A stretch of DNA of 64,000 nt from Flammeovirga pacifica (GCF_000807855.2 NZ_JRYR02000001.1:3882007-3946006); one strand, 5' to 3'; positions 46,605 through 56,526 are shown, counted from the stretch's first letter. Notes: a model not told the origin generated them from the sequence alone. Numbers and translations are program-made.

Positions 46605-48113
46605 ATGCAATTTTTAGGATTAGATATAGGAAGCTCTTCAGTAAAAGTTTCAGCAATTGATGAAGAAGGAAAAGTAGTGGCGTCAGCTCAATATCCGGAA
46701 AAGGAAATGACTATTGATGCTCCTCAACCTGGTTTTGCAGAACAGGACCCTGAAATGTGGTGGGAAGCTATTTGTAAAGGGATAGAAAAGCTTCATAATG
46801 ATCCTGCTTTTAAAGGAGATGAATTAGGTGCTATTGGTATTACTTATCAAATGCATGGTTTAGTAACTGTGGATGCTGATAAAAATGTAATTAGACCTTC
46901 AATCATTTGGTGTGATAGCCGTGCAGTAGAAATTGGTGAAAATGCTTTTAAAGCAATTGGAGAAGCACAGTGCTTAAATGAGTTTATGAACTCTCCAGGT
47001 AATTTCACTGCATCAAAATTAAAATGGGTGAAGGAAAATGAACCTGATAATTTTGATAAAATCCATAAGTTCATGTTGCCAGGGGATTATGTGGGAATGA
47101 AACTAACAGGTGAAATAAGAACAACTATATCAGGCCTATCTGAAGGAATTCTTTGGAACTTCAAGCACAATAGATTGAATACGGAATTGTTGGAACATTA
47201 TGGTATTCCTTTCAATTTAGTAGCCGAAGTAAAAGAAACTTTTACCAATCATGGTGAAGTCACTGAAGCTGTAGCTAAAAAGTTAGGTATTAAGGCAGGG
47301 ATTCCAATTACTTATAAAGCGGGAGATCAACCGAATAATGCTTTCTCATTAAATGTTGTAAATCCAGGTGAAATTGCTGCAACAGGTGGCACATCAGGTG
47401 TAGTTTATGGTGTTACTGATGAAGCAAAGTGCGACCCTAAATCAAGGGTTAATCCTTTTGCTCACGTAAATCATACAGAAGAAACACAACGTTTAGGTGT
47501 ACTATTATGTATTAACGGGACAGGTATTGCCAACTCTTGGTTGCAAAAAAATATAGCATCAAATATGGATTATGTCAGCATGAATGAAGCTGCTGAACAA
47601 TCACCAATCGGCTCAAATGGCTTGTCTTATCTTCCATTTGGTAATGGTGCTGAGCGTGTTTTAGAAAATTCAAATATTGGAGCACATTACTCAAATATTG
47701 ATTTTAATAGACATGATCAAAACGATTTGATTAGAGCTACTCAAGAAGGTATCGTTTTCTCTTTCCAATACGGAATTGAGGTGATGCAAAATATGGGATT
47801 AAAACCTGAAGTGATACGAGCTGGAAATGCTAATATGTTCTTAAGCCCATTATTTAGACAAACTCTTGCGAATGTTTGTGGAGCACCAATAGAACTATTG
47901 GATACCGATGGAGCCAGAGGGGCAGCCACAGGTGCTGCTGTAGGTGTAAATCACTTTAAGTCGTTTGAAGAAGCTTTCCAATCATTGAATGTAATCAAAA
48001 CTATTTTACCTGAAACGGATAAAATGAAAGCTACTCAAGAAGCCTATCAACTTTGGAAGGATAGTCTTCAGAAAATATTAAATCAAGAACAGTCGACTGT
48101 TCAAACAAACTAA
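46605..48113 (+). CDS. xylB: Xylulokinase
   Basis: 502 residues, FGGY family. LGLDIGSSSVKVSAID is the ATP phosphate-1 motif. QMHGLVTVD and IIWCDSRAVEIG mark the sugar site, GDQPNNAF holds the catalytic aspartate, and ATGGTSGVVYG the phosphate-2 motif. It phosphorylates xylulose to xylulose 5-phosphate. Encoded directly after the porter; a small hairpin (48118-48138) separates it from the transaldolase gene. Confidence 0.94.
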   Translation: MQFLGLDIGSSSVKVSAIDEEGKVVASAQYPEKEMTIDAPQPGFAEQDPEMWWEAICKGIEKLHNDPAFKGDELGAIGITYQMHGLVTVDADKNVIRPSIIWCDSRAVEIGENAFKAIGEAQCLNEFMNSPGNFTASKLKWVKENEPDNFDKIHKFMLPGDYVGMKLTGEIRTTISGLSEGILWNFKHNRLNTELLEHYGIPFNLVAEVKETFTNHGEVTEAVAKKLGIKAGIPITYKAGDQPNNAFSLNVVNPGEIAATGGTSGVVYGVTDEAKCDPKSRVNPFAHVNHTEETQRLGVLLCINGTGIANSWLQKNIASNMDYVSMNEAAEQSPIGSNGLSYLPFGNGAERVLENSNIGAHYSNIDFNRHDQNDLIRATQEGIVFSFQYGIEVMQNMGLKPEVIRAGNANMFLSPLFRQTLANVCGAPIELLDTDGARGAATGAAVGVNHFKSFEEAFQSLNVIKTILPETDKMKATQEAYQLWKDSLQKILNQEQSTVQTN

Positions 48114-48117
48114 TATA

Positions 48118-48138
48118 AATGAAGATTTGATCTTCATT
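48118..48138 (+). promoter_or_regulatory. Intercistronic hairpin between xylB and tal
   Basis: AATGAAGAT and ATCTTCATT form a 9-bp stem with a TTG loop. It is followed by AATTAAAATC rather than T, so it is unlikely to stop transcription fully. Confidence 0.45.
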
Positions 48139-48173
48139 AATTAAAATCATAACACTTAAAAATTAATTAGACG

Positions 48174-48848
48174 ATGAAATTTTTTATTGATACTGCAAAT
48201 ATTGAGGATATCGCTCAAGCATATGATATGGGTATTTTGGATGGAGTAACAACCAACCCATCATTAATGGCTAAAGAGAATATTGTTGGTGATGCTAATA
48301 TTAAAGCGCACTACGCTAAAATCTGTGATATTGTTGATGATAAAGTAAGTGCAGAAGTGTTATCAACAGATCTTGAGGGAATGATCAGAGAAGGTGAAGA
48401 ATTGGCTGCTATTTCTCCAAAAATTGTAGTGAAAATTCCTATGATTAAAGATGGCTTAAAAGCAATCAAACACTTTGCTGCAAAAGGTATCCGTACCAAT
48501 TGTACATTGATTTTCTCTGCCGGACAAGCATTATTAGCAGCAAAAGCCGGAGCTTCTTATGTATCACCGTTTATTGGTCGTTTAGACGATATTTCTCAAG
48601 ACGGTATGTTATTGATCGAGGAAATCAAAGATATTTTTGATCAATACCCAGAATTGAATACAGAGATTTTAGCAGCTTCTGTTCGTCATTCTATGCACTT
48701 GTTAAAATGTGCAAGAGTTGGAGCAGATGTAGCCACTTGTCCTTTAGGTGTTTTCGAAGCACTACTAAATCATCCATTAACGGATAAAGGTTTAGCAGCG
48801 TTTATTGAAGCAGCGAAAACAATGCAAGAAGAAACTGAATTAGCATAA
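48174..48848 (+). CDS. tal: Transaldolase, small (fructose-6-phosphate aldolase-like) type
   Basis: 224 residues. MKFFIDTANIEDIAQAYDMGILDGVTTNPSLMAKE is the classic start of the short transaldolase/FSA group. The Schiff-base lysine is in KIVVKIPM, followed by TNCTLIFSAGQALLAAKAGASYVSPFIGRLDD and ILAASVRHSMHL. With transketolase next to it, transaldolase activity in the pentose phosphate pathway is more likely than fructose-6-phosphate aldolase. Confidence 0.92.
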   Translation: MKFFIDTANIEDIAQAYDMGILDGVTTNPSLMAKENIVGDANIKAHYAKICDIVDDKVSAEVLSTDLEGMIREGEELAAISPKIVVKIPMIKDGLKAIKHFAAKGIRTNCTLIFSAGQALLAAKAGASYVSPFIGRLDDISQDGMLLIEEIKDIFDQYPELNTEILAASVRHSMHLLKCARVGADVATCPLGVFEALLNHPLTDKGLAAFIEAAKTMQEETELA

Positions 48849-48929
48849 ACCATATTTTTAAGAGGCGGGCGCATTTGGTGTTCGTCTCTATTTATTTGTG
48901 TGCGATAACAAACTATTTACTCTCAAAAA

Positions 48930-50984
48930 ATGAAAGATATACAAACACTATCAGCTGATAATATTAGAATATTAGCAGCAGCAATGGTTGAAAAAGCAAA
49001 ATCTGGGCATCCTGGCGGAGCAATGGGTGGAGCCGATTTTATTCAAATACTATATAGCGAATTTTTAAAATTTGATCCAAAAGATCCATCATGGCACGCA
49101 AGAGACCGTTTCTTTTTAGATCCGGGACATATGTCTGCAATGCTTTATGGACAGCTATCTTTGATGGACGTGTTCTCAATGGATGAGTTGAAAGCATTTA
49201 GACAATGGGGCAGTCCTACTTCGGGTCACCCAGAGGTAGATGTACAACGCATGATAGAAAATACTTCTGGACCGTTGGGGCAAGGTCATGTTTATGCAGT
49301 CGGTTCAGCTATTGCAGAGCGTTTCTTAACAGAACGTTTTGGTAAAATAACAGAACATAAAACATATGCATATATTTCTGATGGAGGTATCCAAGAAGAA
49401 ATTTCTCAAGGTGCAGGTCGTATTGCAGGACATTTAGGTCTTAGCAACCTAATTATGTTTTATGATGCCAATGATATTCAATTATCAACAACAGTAGAGG
49501 AAGTAACTACTGAAGATACAGCTAAAAAATATGAGGCTTGGCATTGGAATGTAATTACTATTAATGGTAATGATTCCACTGCAATTCGTTTAGCTTTAAA
49601 AGAAGCAAATGAAGAGAAAGATAGACCAACGCTAATTATTGGTAAAACAGTAATGGGTAAAGGAGCGATTGATAGTAGCGGAAATAGTTTTGAAGGGAAA
49701 TGCTCTACTCACGGTCAGCCATTATCTAATTCAGGAGCAAGTTTTGAAGATACTATTAAAAAATTAGGGGGTAACCCTGAAGAGCCTTTCGTAGTTTTTG
49801 ATGAAGTACAAAAGTATTATCAAGAAGTATTAGAGCAAAAGTCTGAAGCAGCGAAGCAATATAAAGATATAGAGAACGAATGGGCTACTGAATTCCCAGA
49901 TCTCGCGTCTACTCTTCAAACGTTCTTTAATAGAGAACAAAATACGATTAATTGGTCTGCTATCGAACAAGCTGAAGGAGTAGCAACAAGAGCAGCATCT
50001 GGTAAAGTATTATCATACTTGGCAGAAAATTGTGAAAATATGATTGTTGCTTCAGCAGATTTAGCGAATTCTGATAAAACGGATGCTTTCCTTAAAAAGA
50101 CAACAATTCTTAAAAAGAATGATTTCTCAGGAGCATTTTTACAAGCAGGTGTTTCTGAGTTAACCATGGCAGCAATTGCTGTTGGTATGGGACTACACGG
50201 AGGTGTTATTCCAGTTTGTGCGACCTTCTTTGTGTTCTCAGATTACATGAAACCGGTAATGAGAGTGGCAGCATTAATGCAAACACCTGTAATCTTTATG
50301 TGGACGCATGATTCATTTAGAGTAGGTGAAGATGGACCAACTCACCAACCAATTGAACAAGAAGCACAATTGAGATTATTGGAGCAGTTAAAAAATCATC
50401 ACGGTAAGAAAAGCTTCTTAGCCCTTCGACCTGCAGATGCCTTTGAAGTAACTGAATCTTGGAAAATGGCTGTAGAAAGTGCTGACCGTCCGGTTGGACT
50501 AATTTTCTCTAGACAAAATATTCCTTCAATTACTTCAGAAGCTGTTCGTACTCAAGATGCGTCTGAGACTAAAAAAGGTGGTTATGTAGCTTTATCAATA
50601 GGCACAAAAGTAGATGTTCAATTAGTAGCTAATGGTTCTGAAGTTTCAACTTTATCTTCTGTTGCGATCTTATTGAATAAGGATTATGGCTTAAATGTAA
50701 AAGTAGTTTCTGTACCATCTGAAGGACTATTTAGAGATCAGGAAGTATCTTATCAAAACAAAATTATTGATCCAACTTTACCGACCTTTGGCTTGACAGC
50801 AGGATTGCCAGTAACATTAAGTGGTTTAGTAAATATCAATAATGTACACGGTTTAGATCACTTTGGTTATTCTGCACCAGCATCGGTACTGGATAAAGAA
50901 TTTGGTTTTACACCTGAAACAGTGATCGAATGGTTAAAACCTAAATTAGCAGCTGAAGGTTTATTAGAACCTACAACAGTTTAA
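48930..50984 (+). CDS. tkt: Transketolase
   Basis: 684 residues, full length. The thiamine diphosphate site is visible in KAKSGHPGGAMGGADF, GPLGQGHVYAVGSAIAERF and YISDGGIQEEISQGAGRIAGHLGLSNLIMFYDAND (GDG-type motif with variation: SDGGIQEE). The pyrimidine domain has TFFVFSDYMKPVMRVAALMQ and THDSFRVGEDGPTHQP. Last gene of the xylose operon. It moves two-carbon units so that xylulose 5-phosphate can enter glycolysis. Confidence 0.95.
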   Translation: MKDIQTLSADNIRILAAAMVEKAKSGHPGGAMGGADFIQILYSEFLKFDPKDPSWHARDRFFLDPGHMSAMLYGQLSLMDVFSMDELKAFRQWGSPTSGHPEVDVQRMIENTSGPLGQGHVYAVGSAIAERFLTERFGKITEHKTYAYISDGGIQEEISQGAGRIAGHLGLSNLIMFYDANDIQLSTTVEEVTTEDTAKKYEAWHWNVITINGNDSTAIRLALKEANEEKDRPTLIIGKTVMGKGAIDSSGNSFEGKCSTHGQPLSNSGASFEDTIKKLGGNPEEPFVVFDEVQKYYQEVLEQKSEAAKQYKDIENEWATEFPDLASTLQTFFNREQNTINWSAIEQAEGVATRAASGKVLSYLAENCENMIVASADLANSDKTDAFLKKTTILKKNDFSGAFLQAGVSELTMAAIAVGMGLHGGVIPVCATFFVFSDYMKPVMRVAALMQTPVIFMWTHDSFRVGEDGPTHQPIEQEAQLRLLEQLKNHHGKKSFLALRPADAFEVTESWKMAVESADRPVGLIFSRQNIPSITSEAVRTQDASETKKGGYVALSIGTKVDVQLVANGSEVSTLSSVAILLNKDYGLNVKVVSVPSEGLFRDQEVSYQNKIIDPTLPTFGLTAGLPVTLSGLVNINNVHGLDHFGYSAPASVLDKEFGFTPETVIEWLKPKLAAEGLLEPTTV

Positions 50985-51011
50985 TTTAGACTTAACAGTC
51001 AAATAGACGAA

Positions 51012-51043
51012 GTGCCATTCTATGTATTTAGAATGGCATTTTT
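51012..51043 (+). terminator. Terminator of the xylose operon
   Basis: An 11-bp stem (51012-51022 with 51029-51039, one G-T pair), loop TGTATT, followed by T. It overlaps the stop codon of the convergent DUF4153 gene. Confidence 0.83.
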
Positions 51044-52772
51044 ATTTAATAAATAAATTGAATTTCATATTATTTATTTGAATAGGTTGATTTCCTTTTT
51101 TTGTATAATCTATAAAATCAAAACTTATCAAGAAATCTTTATGTTTATAGTTCATCTCTTCTTCTAATGGAAAGGGTATTGTATACTTTTTTTCTCCAAT
51201 GATCAATTCACCTAATAATGATTCGTCTTCATTATTAATAATTAGTTGGATGTCTTTTTCCTTAGAAATCTGGAGGTTGGATTGATTTGTTATTCTACCA
51301 TAGGGTAGATCCTGAGTAAAATAATAATTGTAGCCACTTATTTCTAAATCAGAATAATGCTGATTTTTTAAATTAAATCTTTGAGATTCATCATGATGAA
51401 TTTTTGAAAGATTCATTTTCCCTAAAAACACCCTTGATTGAGCATATTTTCCGTCTATATTTTTAACATAATAAGAAACAGAGTCTTTAAAAAGTGGTTG
51501 TAGTGTTTCGTATCCATGGTTTTTAATAAGATACTTTACTATAGAAACACTTTCGTTTATATCTTTAATAGGAACATCTTTTTCTATGCCATTTACCCAA
51601 TGACCATTTTCATCAATCCAATGATTCTTTTCTCCTATTAGTTTTAGACGGTTAAACTGACTTTTCTTACTCACATTAAATGCACTGAAAGGACCAAAAG
51701 CAACTAATACACATAAAACAGCAAGAGAAATAGGAATCATTTTTATGAATTTATCCCTCTTTATTAATGTGTAAACTGATATAAAAGTCAGCCAAAGTCC
51801 CAATGCTATTAAGTAATATCTATTTTCTGTAATACCATATTCAGAAATTCTTCTCCAAATCGCTGCACAAAAAAGAAAAATGATAGGAAAGAGAGTGTAT
51901 AGAAAAACTTTATTATATAAAGGAATCCACTTATTATTAATGTCGTTTCGAATAGGATAAATTAATATGATAGTCATTAATCCTAATATTGAAAATCCTA
52001 TTGATAGATAAGAGACATACCCTTTTGGCCAATTTTGGTTTATTATTATTTGAGCACCATATACATATAATATGATGAGATAAAGTAATACTAAAGGAAT
52101 TAATATGAACTGAGTGAAGTTTTTTAATATACTTGGATAGTCGAATACGTCAGTTTGAGAGGGGGCAACGGCAGGCATTTTTCCTCCAAAAAAAAGCGTA
52201 CTTAAGGTGATCAAACAAATAGACATAACTTCAGGATAGCGATTACTGCTGATATGAATATCAAATAAGAAGTGAATAGCAGATATAGCTACGAATAATC
52301 CAAGGCCAATTACTAATCCATAAAACAGACATTCAATAGCTATAAGTATTGTTTCCTTTGATAATACCCAGAAATGTAATTCATGACCTTTATGTAATGA
52401 TGGGGCAATAAATACTAACAGAAGAACCAAAATAGATAGTAGTATCCAACGGGAGAAATTGATAAATGTAAGTGTTTCAGGGAGTGTAAAAAGGTAAATA
52501 ACTAATAAAACAACACCTATAAATTTGATGGTAGTACCTTTTATCGCATTAAAATTTTTAGATTCTGAAAATAAAGTGAGGGCAATAAATAAAGGGACAC
52601 CTAATTGAGCACCGTGAATACTTCTATAATACCAAATACTAGGATCTATATCTGTTTCAATTCCATAAATGATAAGAAAGTTTAGAAGTATTGCCGATAA
52701 TATGGCTAAAGGAAATCGAGATACAGATTTATATAGACCATCAATTAATTGTTGTATGGAGAGTGATTTCAT
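51042..52772 (-). CDS. DUF4153-type integral membrane protein
   Basis: 576 residues. About 11-12 membrane helices fill the first 380 residues, with the stretch FVAISAIHFLFDI...TLFFGGKMPAVA...YPSILKNFTQFILIPLVLLYLIILYVYGAQII, which I associate with DUF4153. The C-terminal 190 residues are soluble (QFNRLKLIGEKNHWIDENGHW, then a beta-rich part). The function is not known. It follows a convergent operon and precedes the initiator tRNA on the same strand. Confidence 0.65.
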   Translation of the reverse strand: MKSLSIQQLIDGLYKSVSRFPLAILSAILLNFLIIYGIETDIDPSIWYYRSIHGAQLGVPLFIALTLFSESKNFNAIKGTTIKFIGVVLLVIYLFTLPETLTFINFSRWILLSILVLLLVFIAPSLHKGHELHFWVLSKETILIAIECLFYGLVIGLGLFVAISAIHFLFDIHISSNRYPEVMSICLITLSTLFFGGKMPAVAPSQTDVFDYPSILKNFTQFILIPLVLLYLIILYVYGAQIIINQNWPKGYVSYLSIGFSILGLMTIILIYPIRNDINNKWIPLYNKVFLYTLFPIIFLFCAAIWRRISEYGITENRYYLIALGLWLTFISVYTLIKRDKFIKMIPISLAVLCVLVAFGPFSAFNVSKKSQFNRLKLIGEKNHWIDENGHWVNGIEKDVPIKDINESVSIVKYLIKNHGYETLQPLFKDSVSYYVKNIDGKYAQSRVFLGKMNLSKIHHDESQRFNLKNQHYSDLEISGYNYYFTQDLPYGRITNQSNLQISKEKDIQLIINNEDESLLGELIIGEKKYTIPFPLEEEMNYKHKDFLISFDFIDYTKKGNQPIQINNMKFNLFIK

Positions 52773-52899
52773 TCTTTTGGTTGATGTTAGTTCATAAATA
52801 AAGGTATCATTGATATGATAATTAACGCATTTATCATCATCTTACAAGATACATCTATTTTTAGAGTAGAAAAGTAATGAAATAGGAAAGTTTGGACAT

Positions 52900-52931
52900 A
52901 AAAAAAGGTCACTTCTAAAAAGAAGTAACCT
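52900..52931 (-). terminator. Terminator of the initiator tRNA gene
   Basis: On the minus strand a 10-bp stem (52922-52931 with 52906-52915, one G-T pair) is followed by seven T. It starts five bases beyond the tRNA CCA end. Confidence 0.85.
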
Positions 52932-52935
52932 CTCT

Positions 52936-53011
<76 letters not shown>

Positions 53012-53096
53012 CTATTTTTCTGAATTGCTTGGCAAAAGTAGAGGAAAGTTTTTTATAAAAAAAATATTTCACCATTTTTATTTTAAACAAATCACA

Positions 53097-53483
53097 ATGA
53101 TTATGCATAGAATTATTTATATACTGATTGTCAGTGTTCTAACATTATTTTCTTGTCAAAAAATAAATAAGACTTCTTTTCCAAGAGAGTTGATTTCTAA
53201 TTGGACATGTGTTGAAGAGACTGAAGACGCCTGTACTTTTACTTCTAATGAAAAGGAGTTGACTCCTAAGAGAGGAGGCAGAAAACATTATGAAATCAAA
53301 GAAAATGGGGATTTATTTGAAATTATTACCGGGAGTAATGACATGCCTGTTAGAGAAAAAGGAGTTTGGTCATTTAATTCTAAGGAACAAAAGCTGACAT
53401 TTGTAATTGGAGAAACAGAGACGACTTATTTAGTTCAATCATTAACAAATGATAAACTAGAATTAAAACAAATAAAGCATTGA
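53097..53483 (+). CDS. Lipocalin-like lipoprotein, function unknown
   Basis: 128 residues from ATG 53097 (another ATG two codons on is possible). A lipoprotein signal (IIYILIVSVLTLFSC) is followed by short strands in a lipocalin-like order: ELISNWTCVEETED, KHYEIKENGDLFEII, KGVWSFNSKEQKLTFVI, TTYLVQSLTNDKLELKQ. The longer frame from TTG 53025 would start next to the tRNA and push the signal peptide inward, so I reject it. Confidence 0.7.
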   Translation: MIMHRIIYILIVSVLTLFSCQKINKTSFPRELISNWTCVEETEDACTFTSNEKELTPKRGGRKHYEIKENGDLFEIITGSNDMPVREKGVWSFNSKEQKLTFVIGETETTYLVQSLTNDKLELKQIKH

Positions 53484-53576
53484 TATCGTAATAAATTTTG
53501 TACGATAGAATCAATTATTATTATTTCGTATAACTTTGTTCAGGAATTATTACAAATCTTTCGTTAAAGGGAATAG

Positions 53577-55841
53577 ATGAAACTTCAACACAAATTACTA
53601 TTATTTATATCTTTATTGATTTTTTCTGGTGCTATCTACCAGAGCTGTAATAAAACAGCTGAAGATCAAAAAAGTGATCAAACAGAGACTACTGCCAATT
53701 TAGATTATCACCATTCATTTGATTTGGCTTATCCAGATTCAATATTTGTGGGAACAGAGACATGTAGATCATGCCATGAAGAAGAGTATCATCAATGGAA
53801 AGGAAGCGACCATGATGAATCAATGAAACTCGCTACAAAAGAATTTGTGTTGGGTGATTTTAATAACGTCACCTTTGTTAATAATAATGTCACAAGTCGT
53901 TTTTTCACAAAAGGCGATAAATATTATGTCAATACACAAGGACCTGATGGTAAAAATCATGATTACGAAATAAAATATACTTTCGGATTGAGACCTCTTC
54001 AAAACTACATGGTAGAAATGGAGAAAGGTAAGATTCAAGTAATCAGAGAAACGTGGGATACAGAAAAGAAAAAATGGTTTAATCAACACGATGACCTTGA
54101 TGATATTCAACATTATGAATGGTTACATTGGGCAAATGGTGGAGGTAACTGGAACACAATGTGTGCTGATTGCCATTCAACCAACGTAAGAAAGAACTAC
54201 GATTACCTTAAAGATTCTTTTGATACAAAGTATGCTATCATCAATGTGAGTTGTGAAGCTTGTCATGGTCCCGGTAAAGAACATGTCGATTTTGCTAATT
54301 CTGAAGAATTCGAAGAGAAGAAAGATTTTGTAGAAGGGTTGTTCATCAAACAATTTAAAAAAGGTGAAGATGCTAGAACTCTAGTAGAGAACTGTGCACC
54401 TTGTCACTCAAGAAGATCTCAGTTAGTACAGAATTTCAAATTTGAAGAAAGCTTCTATGATCAGTTTGCTCCTGAAATGTTAAGAGAAGGAATGTACTAT
54501 CATGATGGTCAAATATTAAATGAGGTATATGTTTACGGTTCTTTCATTCAGTCTAAAATGTATCATGAAGGGGTAAAGTGTACCGACTGTCATGATCCAC
54601 ATAAAGCAGAGTTGAAGTTTAAAGATTTAAATCAAGTTTGTGCTCAATGTCATGAAACATCTGAGTATGAAGTCAAATCACATACAAAACACTCTTTAAC
54701 TGATAATGTAAGATGTGTAGACTGTCATATGGTTGGAGAGGTTTATATGGGTAATGACTATCGTCGTGATCATAGTTTTAGAACACCGAGACCAGATTTA
54801 AGTTTAAAATATTCAGGTACACCAAATGCATGTAATCAATGTCATACCGATAAATCTGTGAAATGGGCAGATAAGGAATACAAGAAAATGTATGGTGAGT
54901 ATAAACACGATTGGAGAGATACATTGGCATTAGGTCGTAATTATGACCCTCAGTATATAGAAGACCTTAGAGCAATGGTAACGGAGAAGAAAGCTCCTTT
55001 TATTGCTAGATCTACGGCATTATATTACTTAGCAAGAACTCCAGGAGATGGAGCAATAGATGCATTAATGCAAGGATTAAAAGATCCTGAACCTATGGTT
55101 AGAACAACAGCCGTTCAAAACCTATCACAATTATCTTTAGATGAGAGAGTAACTATTTTAAGTCCTTATTTAAAAGATGAAGTAAGAGGAGTAAGGGTTG
55201 CAGTAGCTATTGCTTTGGGAGATGCTGATGAAAGTCGTTTTAAAGGAAAATGGAAAGTAGCATTTGAAAAAGCAAATGAAGAAATGTTCCATTACTTTAG
55301 ACAAGCCAAAGATTTTAGAGAAGGCCCATTCGGTGAAGGTCAATATTGGGAGAGAAGGAAAGATTACGATAAGGCAATTGACTGTTATCGTACTTCTTTA
55401 AAGTTTGATACTTTAATGAATGAAGCTAGATTAAGTTTAGCAAGAATTTATTCAATCAAAGGCGAAACTAAAAACGCTGAAAAAGAATTGAATAATGCGA
55501 TCAAAGTAGATCCAAATTCTGCAGACGCTTATTATTCTAAAGGTTTATTGTTTGCCGAAACTAAAGAGTGGGAGAAATCAGCTATTTCATTAAGAAAAGC
55601 TTCTGAAATCAGCCCACAAAATTCAAGAGCATTCTATAACTTAGGTCTTGTTTTACAACAGCAAGGAAAAGTACAAGAAGCAGAGAAAACGTATTTAACT
55701 GGATTGAAATATACCAAAGAAGATCCATCATTAAGATATGCATTAGCGGCACTTTACGAGCAAACTGGGCAAAAACAAAAAGCACAGTTATATTGGCAAT
55801 GGTTAAGAGCTCGCTTCCCTAACGATCCGAGATTCCAATAA
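53577..55841 (+). CDS. Octaheme c-type cytochrome lipoprotein with HEAT and TPR repeats
   Basis: 754 residues. Lipobox with Cys24 (GAIYQSC). Eight CxxCH heme sites have their first cysteine at 63, 196, 226, 273, 335, 355, 380 and 419; the first 430 residues form a cytochrome c554/multiheme-like domain. HEAT-like repeats follow (about 465-560, DALMQGLKDPEPMVRTTAVQNL), then TPR units (about 585-750, for example AEKELNNAIKVDPNSADAYYSKGLLFA). Such proteins are common in Bacteroidota, with proposed roles in electron transfer or sulfur/nitrogen redox chemistry; the partner is unknown. Periplasmic or outer-membrane anchored. A terminator follows. Confidence 0.88.
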   Translation: MKLQHKLLLFISLLIFSGAIYQSCNKTAEDQKSDQTETTANLDYHHSFDLAYPDSIFVGTETCRSCHEEEYHQWKGSDHDESMKLATKEFVLGDFNNVTFVNNNVTSRFFTKGDKYYVNTQGPDGKNHDYEIKYTFGLRPLQNYMVEMEKGKIQVIRETWDTEKKKWFNQHDDLDDIQHYEWLHWANGGGNWNTMCADCHSTNVRKNYDYLKDSFDTKYAIINVSCEACHGPGKEHVDFANSEEFEEKKDFVEGLFIKQFKKGEDARTLVENCAPCHSRRSQLVQNFKFEESFYDQFAPEMLREGMYYHDGQILNEVYVYGSFIQSKMYHEGVKCTDCHDPHKAELKFKDLNQVCAQCHETSEYEVKSHTKHSLTDNVRCVDCHMVGEVYMGNDYRRDHSFRTPRPDLSLKYSGTPNACNQCHTDKSVKWADKEYKKMYGEYKHDWRDTLALGRNYDPQYIEDLRAMVTEKKAPFIARSTALYYLARTPGDGAIDALMQGLKDPEPMVRTTAVQNLSQLSLDERVTILSPYLKDEVRGVRVAVAIALGDADESRFKGKWKVAFEKANEEMFHYFRQAKDFREGPFGEGQYWERRKDYDKAIDCYRTSLKFDTLMNEARLSLARIYSIKGETKNAEKELNNAIKVDPNSADAYYSKGLLFAETKEWEKSAISLRKASEISPQNSRAFYNLGLVLQQQGKVQEAEKTYLTGLKYTKEDPSLRYALAALYEQTGQKQKAQLYWQWLRARFPNDPRFQ

Positions 55842-55861
55842 TCTAAAAGATTGTAACTAGT

Positions 55862-55902
55862 AAAAATCCTCATCTAAGTTTTCTTGGATGAGGATTTTTT
55901 TT
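55862..55902 (+). terminator. Terminator of the octaheme cytochrome gene
   Basis: A 13-bp perfect stem (55862-55874 with 55887-55899) extends inward by four more pairs, followed by T. Confidence 0.9.
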
Positions 55903-55973
55903 GATTAGAGACCTGAGTTTGATGAAAAAATACAAATATCTCTTTTCCCTTTTACCTCTTACTTCATTTATTC

Positions 55974-55981
55974 TATCTTTG
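55974..55981 (+). promoter_or_regulatory. -7 element TATCTTTG of purE
   Basis: TATCTTTG, 41 bases before the purE ATG. No clear -33 TTG was seen 19 bases upstream. Confidence 0.5.
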
Positions 55982-56022
55982 AGGAAAGTTTAAATCCACA
56001 AAACAAATTTCCTTTTTTTACC

Positions 56023-56526
56023 ATGAAAGTAGGTATCATTATGGGAAGTCAGTCTGACTTAAAAGTAATGTCAGAGGCGGCTCAAGTATTAGAAGATTTA
56101 GGAGTTGAGTATGAATTAACTATTGTCTCTGCACATAGAACTCCAGAGCGTATGTTTGAATATGCAACTTCAGCAAAAGAAAGAGGCATAGCAGCAATTG
56201 TTGCTGGAGCAGGCGGAGCAGCGCATCTTCCAGGAATGGTCGCATCCATGACTTCGATTCCTGTAATTGGTGTTCCAGTAAAATCAAGAAATTCAATTGA
56301 CGGATGGGATTCAATTTTATCTATTCTTCAAATGCCAGCAGGAGTACCTGTAGCAACTGTAGCTTTAGATGGAGCAAAGAATGCAGGTATCTTAGCCGCT
56401 AAAATAGTTGGGGTTACAGACGAAAAAGTATCAAAAAATATAGAAGACTTTATGAAAGAAATGAAAGATAAAGTCTTGACTTCAGCAGAATCAGTAGAAA
56501 CTGACGGCTGGAAATCGAAAATATAA
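56023..56526 (+). CDS. purE: 5-(carboxyamino)imidazole ribonucleotide mutase PurE
   Basis: 167 residues, class I PurE. GIIMGSQSDLKVM holds the phosphate-binding serine and aspartate. IVSAHRTPERMFEYA, GAGGAAHLPGMVASMTSIPVIGVPV and DSILSILQMPAGVPVATVA complete the active site. It moves the carboxylate from N5 to C4 in purine synthesis. purK is not next to it. Confidence 0.95.
   Translation: MKVGIIMGSQSDLKVMSEAAQVLEDLGVEYELTIVSAHRTPERMFEYATSAKERGIAAIVAGAGGAAHLPGMVASMTSIPVIGVPVKSRNSIDGWDSILSILQMPAGVPVATVALDGAKNAGILAAKIVGVTDEKVSKNIEDFMKEMKDKVLTSAESVETDGWKSKI

Noticed and set aside
48174..48848. Fructose-6-phosphate aldolase as the function of tal
   Set aside because: The protein family covers both activities, but its place between xylB and transketolase favours transaldolase.
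53025..53096. Longer frame for the lipocalin-like lipoprotein
   Set aside because: It would begin 14 bases from the tRNA 5' end and bury the lipoprotein signal peptide.
55903..56022. Purine riboswitch before purE
   Set aside because: The leader after the -7 element is only about 35 bases, too short for a purine aptamer.
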